From: Gemmatimonadota bacterium | Lineage (GTDB): Bacteria; Gemmatimonadota; Gemmatimonadetes; Longimicrobiales; Gaopeijiaceae | DNA length: 64,000 nucleotides | Direction: 5' to 3' | Assembly (NCBI GenBank): GCA_027623325.1 | Contig: JAQBXY010000009.1 | Location: 27,170 to 91,169 of the forward strand | Shown here: positions 54,542-63,940 of the stretch, piece by piece | Position numbering within the stretch: the stretch's first letter is position 1 | Layout: each line of letters begins with the position of its first letter | Made by a program: the position numbers and the translations under genes | Notes under the pieces: generated by a model | Told to the model about the DNA's origin: nothing | The model's database searches: none | What the model saw: only the letters and a program-made list of their open reading frames with translations

Positions 54542-54653
54542 TTCTCGGATCGGCCTGCTGGAGGTTGTCGAATCGATAGGGGTACGCCCGTCGCGGCCGA
54601 GGGCGCCGTTGCAACGTGCCGAGTGAAGTAGGCCGTCGGCAACCTCTCTAAGG

Positions 54654-55334
54654 TCAACGCGGCAGCTTCGCCACCGCTTCCGACCAGAGGGCCAAGTCTT
54701 GTCGTCCCTTGGGTGACAGCTCGTAGTGGCCGGTCCTCACCCGCTCGAACCAGCCGTAGTGGTTGTCTCTCAGGATGGCCCCTGCGCGGGTCACGTCAGC
54801 TCCTTCGCGGATGACGCTGAGCTTGAGCACACCCTTCTCGTCCAACTCGCGAGCACACCGAAGCGCGTCCTGGCGATAGGAGGTGAGTCGTTGACGTGAA
54901 GCCGAACCCCCCGCTTCCGGATCCCCGATTCGCTCCGCAAACTCCTTGAGCAAGCGCTTGCGGCGCGGAACGTTCGGCCGTGGTCGATACGGTGCGGGGT
55001 CCAGGACGGCAATGACGTTGCCCCGCCCGGATACCGTGAGCAGTCCGAGTCCGAGGCGGCGAAGCAGGCTCGTCACTTCCTTTTTCTTGGACCGCCACAC
55101 CGCCGTGTGGCCGCTTCCAATTCGGAAGGCGATGTACACCGAATCGGACACCGCGAGCCGGTCGACGGCCTGCAGGAGCAAGGTGAGGTTCAGCCGCTGC
55201 TTCAATTCGACGACGACCGGGGGCTCGTCCCCCCGCACGGCCACGACGTCACAAGCCCCGATCTCACCCTTCACCGCGTAGCCCTGCGCTTCCAGGAACT
55301 GCTTGATGGGGTGGTACAGGTCGACTTCAGACAC
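54654..55334 (-). CDS. DUF2161 PD-(D/E)XK nuclease-fold protein
   Basis: 226 residues, soluble. It opens with YHPIKQFLEAQGYAVKGEIG, then ACDVVAV and VVVELKQRLNL, a PD-(D/E)XK-like core (Asp of CDVVAV; Glu and Lys of VELKQ). A winged-helix-like C-terminus follows (AGAILRDNHYGWFERVRTGHYELSPKG). These match DUF2161, a putative phosphodiesterase family. The start is GTG 55334. It is on the opposite strand from the cassette array just to its right, and marks the last ordinary gene before it. Confidence 0.8.
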   Translation of the reverse strand: MSEVDLYHPIKQFLEAQGYAVKGEIGACDVVAVRGDEPPVVVELKQRLNLTLLLQAVDRLAVSDSVYIAFRIGSGHTAVWRSKKKEVTSLLRRLGLGLLTVSGRGNVIAVLDPAPYRPRPNVPRRKRLLKEFAERIGDPEAGGSASRQRLTSYRQDALRCARELDEKGVLKLSVIREGADVTRAGAILRDNHYGWFERVRTGHYELSPKGRQDLALWSEAVAKLPR

Positions 55335-55513
55335 TGAACTTCATTCGGTTGCTCCTTCCTGGACCACGACAGTCGACGCAGAAATTTATACTTGGACGCG
55401 GGTCCCGTTGCGTAAACCTACAGCGCTCGGCAGACCGAGGACCCGCTTGTGCCGCCGAGGCGGTGCAGCGGAGTCGCGAGACGCTTCAGTGCGTCCAAAA
55501 GGGAGTAAGGCCC

Positions 55514-56098
55514 ATGACTCGGCACGACTCGCGTGGGGCCTTCACGCTTCGGACGATTTCTCGACTCGAGTTCGAGTATCTGATTGGTACGGAGCGTGGG
55601 ATCGAGCGTCGAGCCGAAACTCATCGACTCGGGTTGTTCACACAGGAGCAGATGGAGGAAGCCTTCCGCGGTGCGGGGCTTGGCGTAGAGCGCCTGCCGA
55701 AAGTCCTGCATCAGTCGCCCGTCCATCGGGCCCCAGATTCAGCAGACGCCCCCGCCGTTAGCAGGTCGGAACGTCCAGTCGACCGCGCCGGGAGAGGATT
55801 CACCGTCGAATACCGAGCGATGGGACGCGAAGGAGACCGTTCCCAATTCAACGCCGATCGCCTGGCCATTCTGATCAATCTTGATCACCCGGTGGTATCG
55901 GCCGCCCTGGGCAATGGAGGGGTCGAGGATCCGGCGTTCCGCAGGCTTTCCTACGAGGTGGCCTTCGCCGAGTACGCTATGGGCATCGGTTATCGCATGC
56001 TCCTAGAAGATCCTGAGATGCCTGCTGACGATCTGATGTACGAAGTCCGGACGACCTTGAATCGCGTATCACGTGCCGCATCGGCCCTTTACGGTTGA
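55514..56098 (+). CDS. hypothetical protein of possible chimeric origin (first array gene)
   Basis: 194 residues; start ATG 55514 with TAAGG upstream. Residues ~10-70 (FTLRTISRLEFEYLIGTE, then HRLGLFTQEQMEEAF) read like the C-terminal tail of a class I methyltransferase, with no SAM motif. Residues ~95-194 (VEYRAMGREGDRSQFNADRL, then LINLDHPVV and SYEVAFAEYAMGIGYRMLLE) look like the C-terminus of an ATP-binding-type protein. It may be a fusion of two gene ends. A complete attC-like site follows 54 bases after its stop, so it would be a cassette gene. The 179 bases before it show no attC or attI. Confidence 0.55.
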   Translation: MTRHDSRGAFTLRTISRLEFEYLIGTERGIERRAETHRLGLFTQEQMEEAFRGAGLGVERLPKVLHQSPVHRAPDSADAPAVSRSERPVDRAGRGFTVEYRAMGREGDRSQFNADRLAILINLDHPVVSAALGNGGVEDPAFRRLSYEVAFAEYAMGIGYRMLLEDPEMPADDLMYEVRTTLNRVSRAASALYG

Positions 56099-56151
56099 TG
56101 TCGACGCTGCAGAGTAGAGGCAGACCAAGGTTTTCGGTGGTAGGCAACTTC

Positions 56152-56309
56152 GCCTAACAAAGTGTTGCCGGCTCCACTCCCTTCGGTCGCTCCGACCTAC
56201 ATGGCCCGAGGCATTCGTGGCGCGGAAACTGGGTGGCGCGTATTCTCCGGTAGGGCAGTCTGTAGGCCCGCTGACGGTGGGCCACGTCGGCAACACAAGA
56301 ACGTTAGAC
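56152..56309 (+). other. integron attC-like recombination site 1
   Basis: R'' GCCTAAC at 56152-56158 and R' GTTAGAC at 56303-56309 are near-complementary ends. Inside them, GTGTTGCCG (L'', from 56162) is the exact complement of CGGCAACAC (L', 56288-56296). This is the R''-L''-loop-L'-R' layout of integron attC sites, and G|TT in R' is the expected crossover. Total 158 bases, at the long end of the usual range. It lies directly downstream of the gene at 55514-56098. Confidence 0.75.
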
Positions 56310-56515
56310 GTCATTGTCGGAGACAGAATCGGAGGTGCGAACCGGGGGCGACTCCTTGCGTGCCAGGGGGAGCCACATGCAGGTTCGCCAAAGCGGCGTC
56401 GGCATGAGCGATTTGCGTCACCATGTCGGGGTATGGCAATCCTGAGAGGGATTTAGGACGTAGGCCATGCAGCAGAATCATTGGTCAGAAAGCAAGACAA
56501 CTCCGAGGAGTGCGC
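56310..56515 (+). other. 5' leader of cassette 2
   Basis: About 200 non-coding bases between attC site 1 and the GTG at 56516. They begin with CGTCATTGTCGGAG and contain CATGCAGGTTCGCCAA at ~56376. Matching elements (CGTCATTGTCGAAG and GTGCAGGTTCGCTAA) occur in the same order after attC site 2, so the leader type is shared and could carry a promoter. No further gene is seen. Confidence 0.5.
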
Positions 56516-57319
56516 GTGGCATCAAGTCGATATGGACGCGGAGTCGCACTGCTGACTGAGGGGTTGGTGATTCTCGTGAGCATTCTGGCGGCGTTCATGT
56601 TAGAGGGCTGGCGAGCCGACCGTGAACTCAATCGTGACCTGGTCCAGGAACTGACGAGCGTTCAGCGGGAACTCGAGCGCAATCGTGACCTCGTCTCGTC
56701 ACAGATCGCTTCTCTCTCACGGGTCGTGTCTGGAACTCGAGGTCTCCTGACCCTGCTCGACTCAAGCCCGGGCTCTTCGATGGTTCCGGTGGTGGATACG
56801 CTGGTGTTTCTATCGACCGGCTACAGCCCTTCCTTGGATCCCTCGTTAGGGGCCCTCGATGCACTCATTACGTCAGGCCGGCTGTCGCAGATCCGAGATC
56901 CGGAGCTACGGCTCAAGCTGGCAGGTGTCCGCTATCTTCTGCTTGACGCAATGGAAGAAGAGAGTGTCGCGCGTAAGGTGTTGCTTGAGCATATCTTCCC
57001 TCTGGTGCGGGATGATCTGGATCTCGGTGTGACCGAGCGGGTCGCAACCGAGTTCTTCGGATCACGAGAGGCGTCAGGTGTGACCACTCAAGAGCGAGCG
57101 GCGGGGAGGAGCCTTCCGTCCTACCGGACGGTGGGCTACCCGAATAGCAACGCGATCAGGAGCACGATCGCGATGCAGACGACGTGGCTCGAAACGGGCA
57201 TCGATGAGTATGCCCAGGTTCTTGAGTACATCGGCGACCTAATGCAGAGGCTGGCACAAGAGCTGGACCACCGGCAGCCGGACCTGCTTTCCAACACGGA
57301 ATTGTTGCTGTCTGGGTAG
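56516..57319 (+). CDS. DUF6090-like membrane protein (cassette gene)
   Basis: 267 residues. A membrane helix near residues 10-30 (LTEGLVILVSILAAFMLEGW) is followed by an acidic coiled-coil (LNRDLVQELTSVQRELERNR) and a helical periplasmic region. The pattern resembles DUF6090-type proteins, whose role is unknown. GTG 56516 is preceded by GAGGAG six bases upstream; the frame upstream of it is not convincing. Base composition looks more AT-rich than the flanking genes. It lies alone between two attC-like sites, the standard one-gene cassette layout. Confidence 0.65.
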   Translation: MASSRYGRGVALLTEGLVILVSILAAFMLEGWRADRELNRDLVQELTSVQRELERNRDLVSSQIASLSRVVSGTRGLLTLLDSSPGSSMVPVVDTLVFLSTGYSPSLDPSLGALDALITSGRLSQIRDPELRLKLAGVRYLLLDAMEEESVARKVLLEHIFPLVRDDLDLGVTERVATEFFGSREASGVTTQERAAGRSLPSYRTVGYPNSNAIRSTIAMQTTWLETGIDEYAQVLEYIGDLMQRLAQELDHRQPDLLSNTELLLSG

Positions 57320-57475
57320 ACTGCGGGGTCCAGACCACTCGCCTTGCGGCGCGCGATCTGGCCGCGCATCGTGCTCCGGCTGCAGAATTCCAGACCCCGA
57401 GCCTGACCACGCGTCATGCCAGCATCCCGCAGACTTGTGTGAAGTGGGTGGGATGAGCGTGCGGAGGACAACGAC

Positions 57476-57607
57476 GTCTAACAAACAGTCTCAGCACGCG
57501 CCCGCTGCGCGGGCGCGGCCCTTCGGGGCATGCCCGTTTCACTCGGGGCGTCGCTTCGCTCAGCCCCTCGCTGGAAACGAGCACGCCTGAGACCTAGAAC
57601 GTTAGCC
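57476..57607 (+). other. integron attC-like recombination site 2
   Basis: R'' GTCTAAC at 57476-57482 and R' GTTAGCC at 57601-57607. Inner arms are AGTCTCAG (L'') and CTGAGACC (L'), complementary at 7 of 8 bases. The loop contains further hairpins (GCGCCCGCTGCGCGGGCGC; GGGGCGTCGCTTCGCTCAGCCCC). Length 132 bases. Same orientation as site 1, and 156 bases after the DUF6090-like gene stop. Confidence 0.75.
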
Positions 57608-57823
57608 GTCATTGTCGAAGGCGGGATAGCCGGTGGGGCCGGTCCGTGAGTTCCGTTGCGCTTTAGGCCGACCGGCGTGCAGGTTCGCTAACTCTGCGGC
57701 GAGATCGGGTCGGTGGAGTTGAAGTACCCGTTCCTGCCCGACGGCGATTCCAAACGTAGGGGACCTCCCCCGAGATCGTCCGGGTCGACTGGCCTCACGT
57801 CACACACGAAGGAAATCGATTCC
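57608..57823 (+). other. 5' leader of cassette 3
   Basis: Non-coding stretch from the attC crossover to ATG 57824. It starts with GTCATTGTCGAAG and has GTGCAGGTTCGCTAAC at ~57677, both shared with the leader of the previous cassette. The last bases contain AAGGAA before the start codon. A promoter is possible but I see no clear -35/-10 pair. Confidence 0.45.
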
Positions 57824-60800
57824 ATGGCACGTCGCGGTTCGGCGTTTTTCATTACAGTCGCGACGGTGGCCTTCCTGTGTCCTACGGAAGCCGACGCCCA
57901 GACTCGTGAGGTGGCGTTCTCCACGGACGAGGGCACGTGGCTGTCGCTCGATGTCTCGCCGCGCGGCGACGGGCTCGTTTTCGAGCTGCTGGGGGACATC
58001 TACGCGTTGCCCGTGGCGGGCGGTGCAGCGAGGCCCGTGCTGACCGGCACCGCGTTTCAGTCGCAGCCCCGCTACTCGCCGGACGGTGCCTGGCTCGCGT
58101 ACATCAGCGACGAGTCGGGTGCTGACAACCTCTGGATAGCGCGCTCCGACGGGTCGGACGCGCGTCGCGTCAGCGACCGGACCGGGTCGACGTTCATCTC
58201 CCCGGATTGGTCGGTGGACGGCGAAACCCTGTTCGTGACCGTCGTGACGGGCGCGTTTCAGCGAGTCGCCGAATTGTGGGCGTTCGACGTTGCGGACGGA
58301 TCCGAGACACGGCTCGTCGAGAACGGGAACGGCCCATCGGCACCCCTCGTGTCGTCCCCGGCACCAGGTCCGTACGGTGCGTCGGTCGCGCCCGACGGGT
58401 CCGTCTACTACACGTCGGTGACGCCTCGTCCCTACGGTAGCCGGAACGGGGCCAGCAGTGCGGTGATGCGATACGACCCGGCGGTGGGACACAGCAGGCC
58501 GGTGCCGTTGGAAGGCATCCAGGCGATGAAGCCGCGCGTGTCTCCGGACGGCAGGACGCTCGTCTATGCAGCCATGCGCGACGGCCGCACGGGCCTCAAG
58601 GCAAGAGACCTGTCAGCGGGAACGGAACGCTGGATCGCCTATCCAATTCAACGGCATCAACTCGAGGGTCGTGCGACGCGGGACGTGCTTCCGAACTACG
58701 CGTTCACGCCCGATGGGAGCGCGTTGCTCGTGGAGCTTCGCGGTGGCATCCAGCGCTTGGACCTGAACACCGACGAGGTCACACCCGTCCCCTTCGAAGC
58801 GGCCGTGCGTTTGCAGGTTGCCGAGCGCCTGGACTTTCCCCGGCCGGTTGAGACCGGGCCGGTGCGTGCCCGACGAGCACATGGGATCGCAGCCGCGTCG
58901 AGCGGACACGTCGCCTTCTCGTCGCTCGCTCGCATCTGGGTCACCGACGCTGTGGGCTCCACACCCCGGCGCCTGACGGACGAGCCTCGGCCGCGCGAGT
59001 TCATGCCGGCCTGGTCGCCCGACGGCCGCTGGATCGCCTACGTCACCTGGACGGAAGAAGGCGGTCACCTCTGGAAGGCGAGCGCCGCGGGCGGGGTGCC
59101 CGAGCGCCTGTCGGACGCCCCCGCGTTATGGGCCGACCCGGTGTGGACCCCCGATTCTGACGCGGTGATCGCGTTGCGTGCCTCGTTGGGCGCCGCGGCT
59201 TCGGTGCCGTCCCTCGGGCCGGGCACCGCGGTGCCACCTTCGGCCGACATCGTCTCGGTTCCGACCGACGGCGGTGTGTACCGCACGATCGCGCCTTCGA
59301 ACGGGTTGAGGTTCCCGCACTTCGGGCCGGCGACCGACGCCGTCTACCTCTCGTCCGGAGCGGCCGGCCTGGTCCGCGTCCCGCTCGCGGGCGGCCCGCC
59401 GGAAAGTGTCGCCACCATGTCCGGTCCGCCCGCGGCCGAACTGCGCATCAGCCCCGACGGGCGATTCGTCGCCGTGCGCGCCGGCCCGGCCGTCATGCGT
59501 GTGCAGATGCCGGTGGCCGTCGCGGCCGGGCCGGTGCCCCTCACGCCCGAGGGCGCGCCGCTCACTTCGGCCGGTGCGACGAGTGCGGCGTGGACGCCCG
59601 ACGGTACCACATTGCTGTGGACCGAGGGACCCCGCATCGGACGCGTGAGCAGCGACGGGAGTACGCTGCCGACCACAACGCCGATCGGGGTCGAAGTGCC
59701 GAGAGCCGCCCCGACCGGTTCCGTCGTCTTGAGCGGTGCAAAGATCGTCACCATGCGCGGCGACGAGGTGATCGAGCGGGGTGACGTGGTGGTGACGGAC
59801 GGGCGCATCAGGTGGGTGGGTCCGACGGGCACACGGCCGGTGCCCGAAGGAGCCCGCGTCATCGACCTTTCGGGGCGCGTCATCGTGCCGGGCTTCATCG
59901 ACGTGCACGCCCATTTCGGTGCGCGTGGCGATCTGCTCGAGCCCGAGGGTACGTTCGCGTTTTCCAACCTGGCGTTCGGCATCACGACCGTACGCAACCC
60001 ACAGGCTCCGCTCGACGTGTTCGAACTGGCCGATGTGATCGAAGCCGACGGGGTGCCCGCGCCGCGTGTCGTGTCGACCGGCCCGGGCCTGTTCGGCATG
60101 CTGAACCTGCAATCGTACGAACAGACTCTGGCGTTGCTGCGCCGCTATCGGGACGAGTATGGCACGCATGTCTTGAAGTCGTACCTGGTGGGCGACCGAC
60201 AGCAGCGCGCGTGGGTCGCTCAGGCATCGCGCGAACTCGGCATGATGCCCACCACAGAGGGCGGGGCCGACACGAAAGCCGACCTCACACACGCCATCGA
60301 CGGGTTCAGCGGGAACGAACATGCCGTGCCGGTCGCTCCGATCTACGACGACATCGTCCAACTCTTCGCGCGTACGGGCGTGACGTACACGCCGACTCTG
60401 GTCGTCTCGTTCGGGGCGGCGTTGCCGATCTACCGTCTGCTCGCCGAAGAGCGACCACATGAGGATGCGCGGGCGGCCCGGTGGCATGCCGAAGGCGAGC
60501 TGTACCAGCGAAGCTCGACGCGGCAGTTGTGGTTCGCACCCGAGGACTTCAGCAACATCGAGGTCGCCCAGGGCGCCGACGCGATCCTGGGAGCCGGCGG
60601 CAATGTCGCACTGGGCGGGCATGGCGAGGTGCAGGGCCTGTCGAACCACTGGGAAATGAAGCTGCTCGCCGAGGGGGGCATGTCCAACCACGACGTCCTG
60701 CGGGTCGCGACGATCATGGGTGCCGAGGCCATTGGTTACGACTCCGACTTGGGGAGCATCGCGGTGGGCAAGCTGGCCGACCTGGTCGTGCTGAACCGCG

Positions 60801-62287
60801 ACCCGCTCACGGACATCGAGGCTACCCAGGACATCGACCGGGTCATGCGTGGCGGTGTGCTGTACGACGGGTTCACGCTCGACGAGGTATGGCCGACACG
60901 TCGCGCCCGTCCCGTGCCGTGGAGACTTCAGAAGACTGCCACGCCCGCGACCGCCGTGGCCGGCATCGAGGCGGACGTGCGCGAGGCGATGGATCGGACC
61001 CGTACGCCGGGGGTGGCGGTGGCTGTGGCACACGGCGGTGACGTGCTGATGGCCAAGGGCTTCGGACTCGCGAATATCGAAACCGGCTCGGCCGTAACAC
61101 CGGAGACCATGTTCCAGTCAGGTTCGGTGGGCAAACAATTCACGGCAGCCGGCGTGATGGTCCTGGTCGAGGATGGACGGGTCGACCTCGATGAATCGAT
61201 TCGCGTGCATCTGCCGGAAGCTCCGGAGTCGTGGCAGCCGATTACGGTGCGCCACCTGCTGACGCATTCCTCCGGCATCCCCGACTACACCAGCGCCTCG
61301 TTCGACTACGCGACGAACTACTCGGAAGACGACCTGGTGCGCATGGCGTCGGACCTCACGCTCGAGTATCCGGCCGGGACGCGCTGGAACTACTCGAACA
61401 CCGGCTACGCCATGCTCGGCGTGATGATCAGCCGGGTCACAGGCGTGCCGTACTGGGACTTCCTGCGTGAGCGCGTGTTCGACCCTGCGGGCATGCCCAC
61501 GATCCGGATCAACACGGCAACCGAGATCGTGCCGCACCGGGCCCGCGGGTACATGCCTGGCCCCGGGGGGCTGCAAAACGCGTCGCACGTGGCCGAACAG
61601 ACCAACACGACTGCAGACGGCAGCATGCTGTTCAGCTTGCGTGACATGGTCGCCTGGAACGAGGTCGTACGGACCCGGACGGTGCTCTCGCCCGAGAGCT
61701 GGGATCAGATCCTCAGCCCGATGGTTCTCAACAGCGGCAACACGCATCCCTATGGGTTCGCGTGGTTCTTCAACGAGGTCGCGGGACAGCCGGTTGTCGA
61801 GCACGGCGGGTCGTGGCAGGGCTTCGTGAACCAATACACGCGGTTCCCGGACCAAGACCTTTCGGTGATCGTGCTCACCAACGCGCGCAGCACCATGTCG
61901 ATTCCGCTGGCGATGCGCATCGGCGCCCTGGTCGACCCGGCGCTCACACCCGAGCCGCTGCCGACCGAGGCCATCGCAGACGATCCGGTCGTTACCACGT
62001 ACGTGGCGGACATGATCGAGAAGATGTCCGACGGTTCGATCGAGTTGACCGATTGGGATTTCGTGCGGCAGACGGTCTTCCCGAGAATGCGCGCAGCGCT
62101 TCAGAGCCAACTCGACGGCCTCGGACGGCCAGACGATCTGACGTTGGTGGCTCGTAAGCAGGTCGGAGACGACACTGAGTTCGTGTATCGGGCCACATGG
62201 GGTGACCAGCGCAGGCGCATCACGCTGTCGATTGGGCCGGACGGTGGCCTGACGAACTTCGTGTTCATCGTGCCGGACACGCCGTGA
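57824..62287 (+). CDS. giant exported fusion: TolB-like propeller + amidohydrolase + class C beta-lactamase domain
   Basis: 1487 residues with a Sec signal (ARRGSAFFITVATVAFL). Residues ~30-630 are TolB/WD40-like repeats (e.g. RYSPDGAWLAYISDE, AWSPDGRWIAYVT). Residues ~640-1065 are an amidohydrolase: VIVPGFIDVHAHFG (HxH ~694), then GGHGEVQGLSNHWEM and LGSIAVGKLADLVVLNRDP. From ~1085 a serine beta-lactamase/D-aminopeptidase fold follows: SxxK in SGSVGKQF (~1098), YSN (~1189) and HGG (~1326). All motifs are intact. ATG 57824 begins the signal. Propeller-amidohydrolase fusions are common in Gemmatimonadota; adding a lactamase-fold hydrolase in one chain is unusual. The stop overlaps the next start. 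Confidence 0.9.
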   Translation: MARRGSAFFITVATVAFLCPTEADAQTREVAFSTDEGTWLSLDVSPRGDGLVFELLGDIYALPVAGGAARPVLTGTAFQSQPRYSPDGAWLAYISDESGADNLWIARSDGSDARRVSDRTGSTFISPDWSVDGETLFVTVVTGAFQRVAELWAFDVADGSETRLVENGNGPSAPLVSSPAPGPYGASVAPDGSVYYTSVTPRPYGSRNGASSAVMRYDPAVGHSRPVPLEGIQAMKPRVSPDGRTLVYAAMRDGRTGLKARDLSAGTERWIAYPIQRHQLEGRATRDVLPNYAFTPDGSALLVELRGGIQRLDLNTDEVTPVPFEAAVRLQVAERLDFPRPVETGPVRARRAHGIAAASSGHVAFSSLARIWVTDAVGSTPRRLTDEPRPREFMPAWSPDGRWIAYVTWTEEGGHLWKASAAGGVPERLSDAPALWADPVWTPDSDAVIALRASLGAAASVPSLGPGTAVPPSADIVSVPTDGGVYRTIAPSNGLRFPHFGPATDAVYLSSGAAGLVRVPLAGGPPESVATMSGPPAAELRISPDGRFVAVRAGPAVMRVQMPVAVAAGPVPLTPEGAPLTSAGATSAAWTPDGTTLLWTEGPRIGRVSSDGSTLPTTTPIGVEVPRAAPTGSVVLSGAKIVTMRGDEVIERGDVVVTDGRIRWVGPTGTRPVPEGARVIDLSGRVIVPGFIDVHAHFGARGDLLEPEGTFAFSNLAFGITTVRNPQAPLDVFELADVIEADGVPAPRVVSTGPGLFGMLNLQSYEQTLALLRRYRDEYGTHVLKSYLVGDRQQRAWVAQASRELGMMPTTEGGADTKADLTHAIDGFSGNEHAVPVAPIYDDIVQLFARTGVTYTPTLVVSFGAALPIYRLLAEERPHEDARAARWHAEGELYQRSSTRQLWFAPEDFSNIEVAQGADAILGAGGNVALGGHGEVQGLSNHWEMKLLAEGGMSNHDVLRVATIMGAEAIGYDSDLGSIAVGKLADLVVLNRDPLTDIEATQDIDRVMRGGVLYDGFTLDEVWPTRRARPVPWRLQKTATPATAVAGIEADVREAMDRTRTPGVAVAVAHGGDVLMAKGFGLANIETGSAVTPETMFQSGSVGKQFTAAGVMVLVEDGRVDLDESIRVHLPEAPESWQPITVRHLLTHSSGIPDYTSASFDYATNYSEDDLVRMASDLTLEYPAGTRWNYSNTGYAMLGVMISRVTGVPYWDFLRERVFDPAGMPTIRINTATEIVPHRARGYMPGPGGLQNASHVAEQTNTTADGSMLFSLRDMVAWNEVVRTRTVLSPESWDQILSPMVLNSGNTHPYGFAWFFNEVAGQPVVEHGGSWQGFVNQYTRFPDQDLSVIVLTNARSTMSIPLAMRIGALVDPALTPEPLPTEAIADDPVVTTYVADMIEKMSDGSIELTDWDFVRQTVFPRMRAALQSQLDGLGRPDDLTLVARKQVGDDTEFVYRATWGDQRRRITLSIGPDGGLTNFVFIVPDTP

Positions 62288-63858
62288 TGCGCGTGCGTGG
62301 GGCGGCTTCGGTCGTGCTCGTGCTGGCGTTGGCCGCCGGCTGTGGGGAGGCACCGGTCTACGACACCGTGCTCGTGGGCGGGACCGTCGTGGATGGTACG
62401 GGCGCTCCCCCGTTCATCGCCGACGTCGCGATCAAGGACGGGCGCATCGCCGACATCGGCCCCGAACTCGGCGCACTGGGCGCGGAGATCGTGGACGTCA
62501 CCGGCCTCACCGTCACGCCCGGCTTCTGGGACAACCACGCGCACCTCGTCACCCTCGAAGAACACCCGGACGCTGAGAACTTCATTCGGCAGGGCATCAC
62601 GACCGTGCTCGCCCCGCTGCACAGTCAGGAGCAGCCGTGGCCGCTCGACGCGTACATGGACCGCGTGCGCATGGCGCCCAACGTCGGGCTGTTCGCGGGT
62701 CACACGTGGGCACGAGAGCGCGTCATGGGTCTGGAGAATCGTGCACCGACCGATTCCGAACTCGCATGGATGCGCGCGCTGGTCGACTCGACGATGCAGC
62801 AGGGGGCGCTGGGCCTGTCGACGGGGCTCGAGTACGTGCCCGCCGCATATGCTGAGCTCGATGAAGTCGTCGCACTCGCGGAAGTGGCTGCGACCTACGG
62901 CGGGATCTACGTGACGCATCTGCGTGACGAGGGCGTGCGCGTGATGGAAGCCGTGCACGAGAGCCTCGAGGTGGGTCGCCGCGCAGGCATTCCCGTGCAG
63001 ATCAACCATCACAAAGTGACCGGCGCGGACCAGTGGGGCGGCACGAGCCGCACGCTCGCAATGCTCGATTCGGCCACCGCCGCGGGGCAGGAAGTCGTAC
63101 ACGACGTGTATCCCTACACGGCGTTCAGCACCTATTCGGACCTGCTGTTTCCGCCATGGGCGCTCGCGGACGGCGCCGATGCCTTCGCCGCGCGCGTGGC
63201 CGACCCCGTGACCCGGGCTCGCCTGGTGTCCGAGATGCGCACGATCTACGGGCAGCAGACTGGACCAGGGCCCGAGAGCGTTCAGTTCCGGACGCTCGAC
63301 GGCCGCGAGGACATGACGGGTCGCACGCTCGCCGACTACCTCGTCGGTGCCGGGCGGCCGACCACCCTCGACGAGACGATCGAGGCGTTGATCGAGCTGC
63401 AATTGGGCGGTGGGTTCATCGGCATCTTTCACGGCATGGACGAGGCCGATGTCATCCGCATCATGCAGCACCCGACGGCGATGTTCGAGACGGATGGAGA
63501 CCTCGTGCAGCCCGGCGTGGGCTTCCCACACCCGCGCACCTACGGGTCGTTCCCCCGCATCCTGGCACGGTATGTCCGCGAACTTGAGGCACTGACCTTG
63601 GAAGAGGCCGTGCGGAAGATGACCTCCGCGCCCGCGGATTGGCTGGGTCAATCAGAGCGGGGTCGCCTGGCCGTCGATCTGGTGGCCGACATCACCGTGT
63701 TCGACGCCGATCGAATCACCGATCGTGCAGAATTCACCGACCCGCACCACTACTCCGACGGCGTGGTGCATGTGTGGGTCGGGGGTACGCCTGTGCTGCG
63801 AGCGGGGCAGATGACCGGTGCGTTGCCCGGACGTTTTCTCGAACGCGAGCGCCGCTAG
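62284..63858 (+). CDS. N-acyl-D-amino-acid deacylase-family amidohydrolase, lipoprotein
   Basis: 524 residues. A lipoprotein signal ends at LAAGC (Cys20). D-aminoacylase-type features: LVGGTVVDGTGAPPFIADVA, the metal motif FWDNHAHL, GLSTGLEYVP, YVTHLRDEGVRVMEAV, INHHKVTG, and the end TSAPADWLGQSERGRLAVDL. The start is GTG 62284 (GTGA overlap) or ATG 62287. With the upstream fusion it would hydrolyse N-acyl, D-amino or beta-lactam-like amides outside the cytoplasm. The third attC-like site follows 82 bases after its stop. Confidence 0.88.
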   Translation: MMRVRGAASVVLVLALAAGCGEAPVYDTVLVGGTVVDGTGAPPFIADVAIKDGRIADIGPELGALGAEIVDVTGLTVTPGFWDNHAHLVTLEEHPDAENFIRQGITTVLAPLHSQEQPWPLDAYMDRVRMAPNVGLFAGHTWARERVMGLENRAPTDSELAWMRALVDSTMQQGALGLSTGLEYVPAAYAELDEVVALAEVAATYGGIYVTHLRDEGVRVMEAVHESLEVGRRAGIPVQINHHKVTGADQWGGTSRTLAMLDSATAAGQEVVHDVYPYTAFSTYSDLLFPPWALADGADAFAARVADPVTRARLVSEMRTIYGQQTGPGPESVQFRTLDGREDMTGRTLADYLVGAGRPTTLDETIEALIELQLGGGFIGIFHGMDEADVIRIMQHPTAMFETDGDLVQPGVGFPHPRTYGSFPRILARYVRELEALTLEEAVRKMTSAPADWLGQSERGRLAVDLVADITVFDADRITDRAEFTDPHHYSDGVVHVWVGGTPVLRAGQMTGALPGRFLERERR

Positions 63859-63940
63859 CCGGCCTCGGAAGCCCCGTCCGGTCGTCGTCGGCCACCGCCG
63901 GATCAGAGGTGGTTGGGGTGAGCTCGAGGAGGACAACGCC

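Noticed and set aside
55335..55513. attI site or integrase promoter before the first array gene
   Set aside because: GTTGCGT and similar words do not fit the GTTRRRY core and no integrase gene is adjacent.
59126..61033. 635-codon open frame opposite the giant fusion gene
   Set aside because: Antisense shadow; Arg/Gly/His-rich without domain signal.
62101..63651. 516-codon antisense frame across the deacylase gene
   Set aside because: The deacylase frame has a lipobox and metal motifs; the antisense frame crosses a gene boundary without structure.
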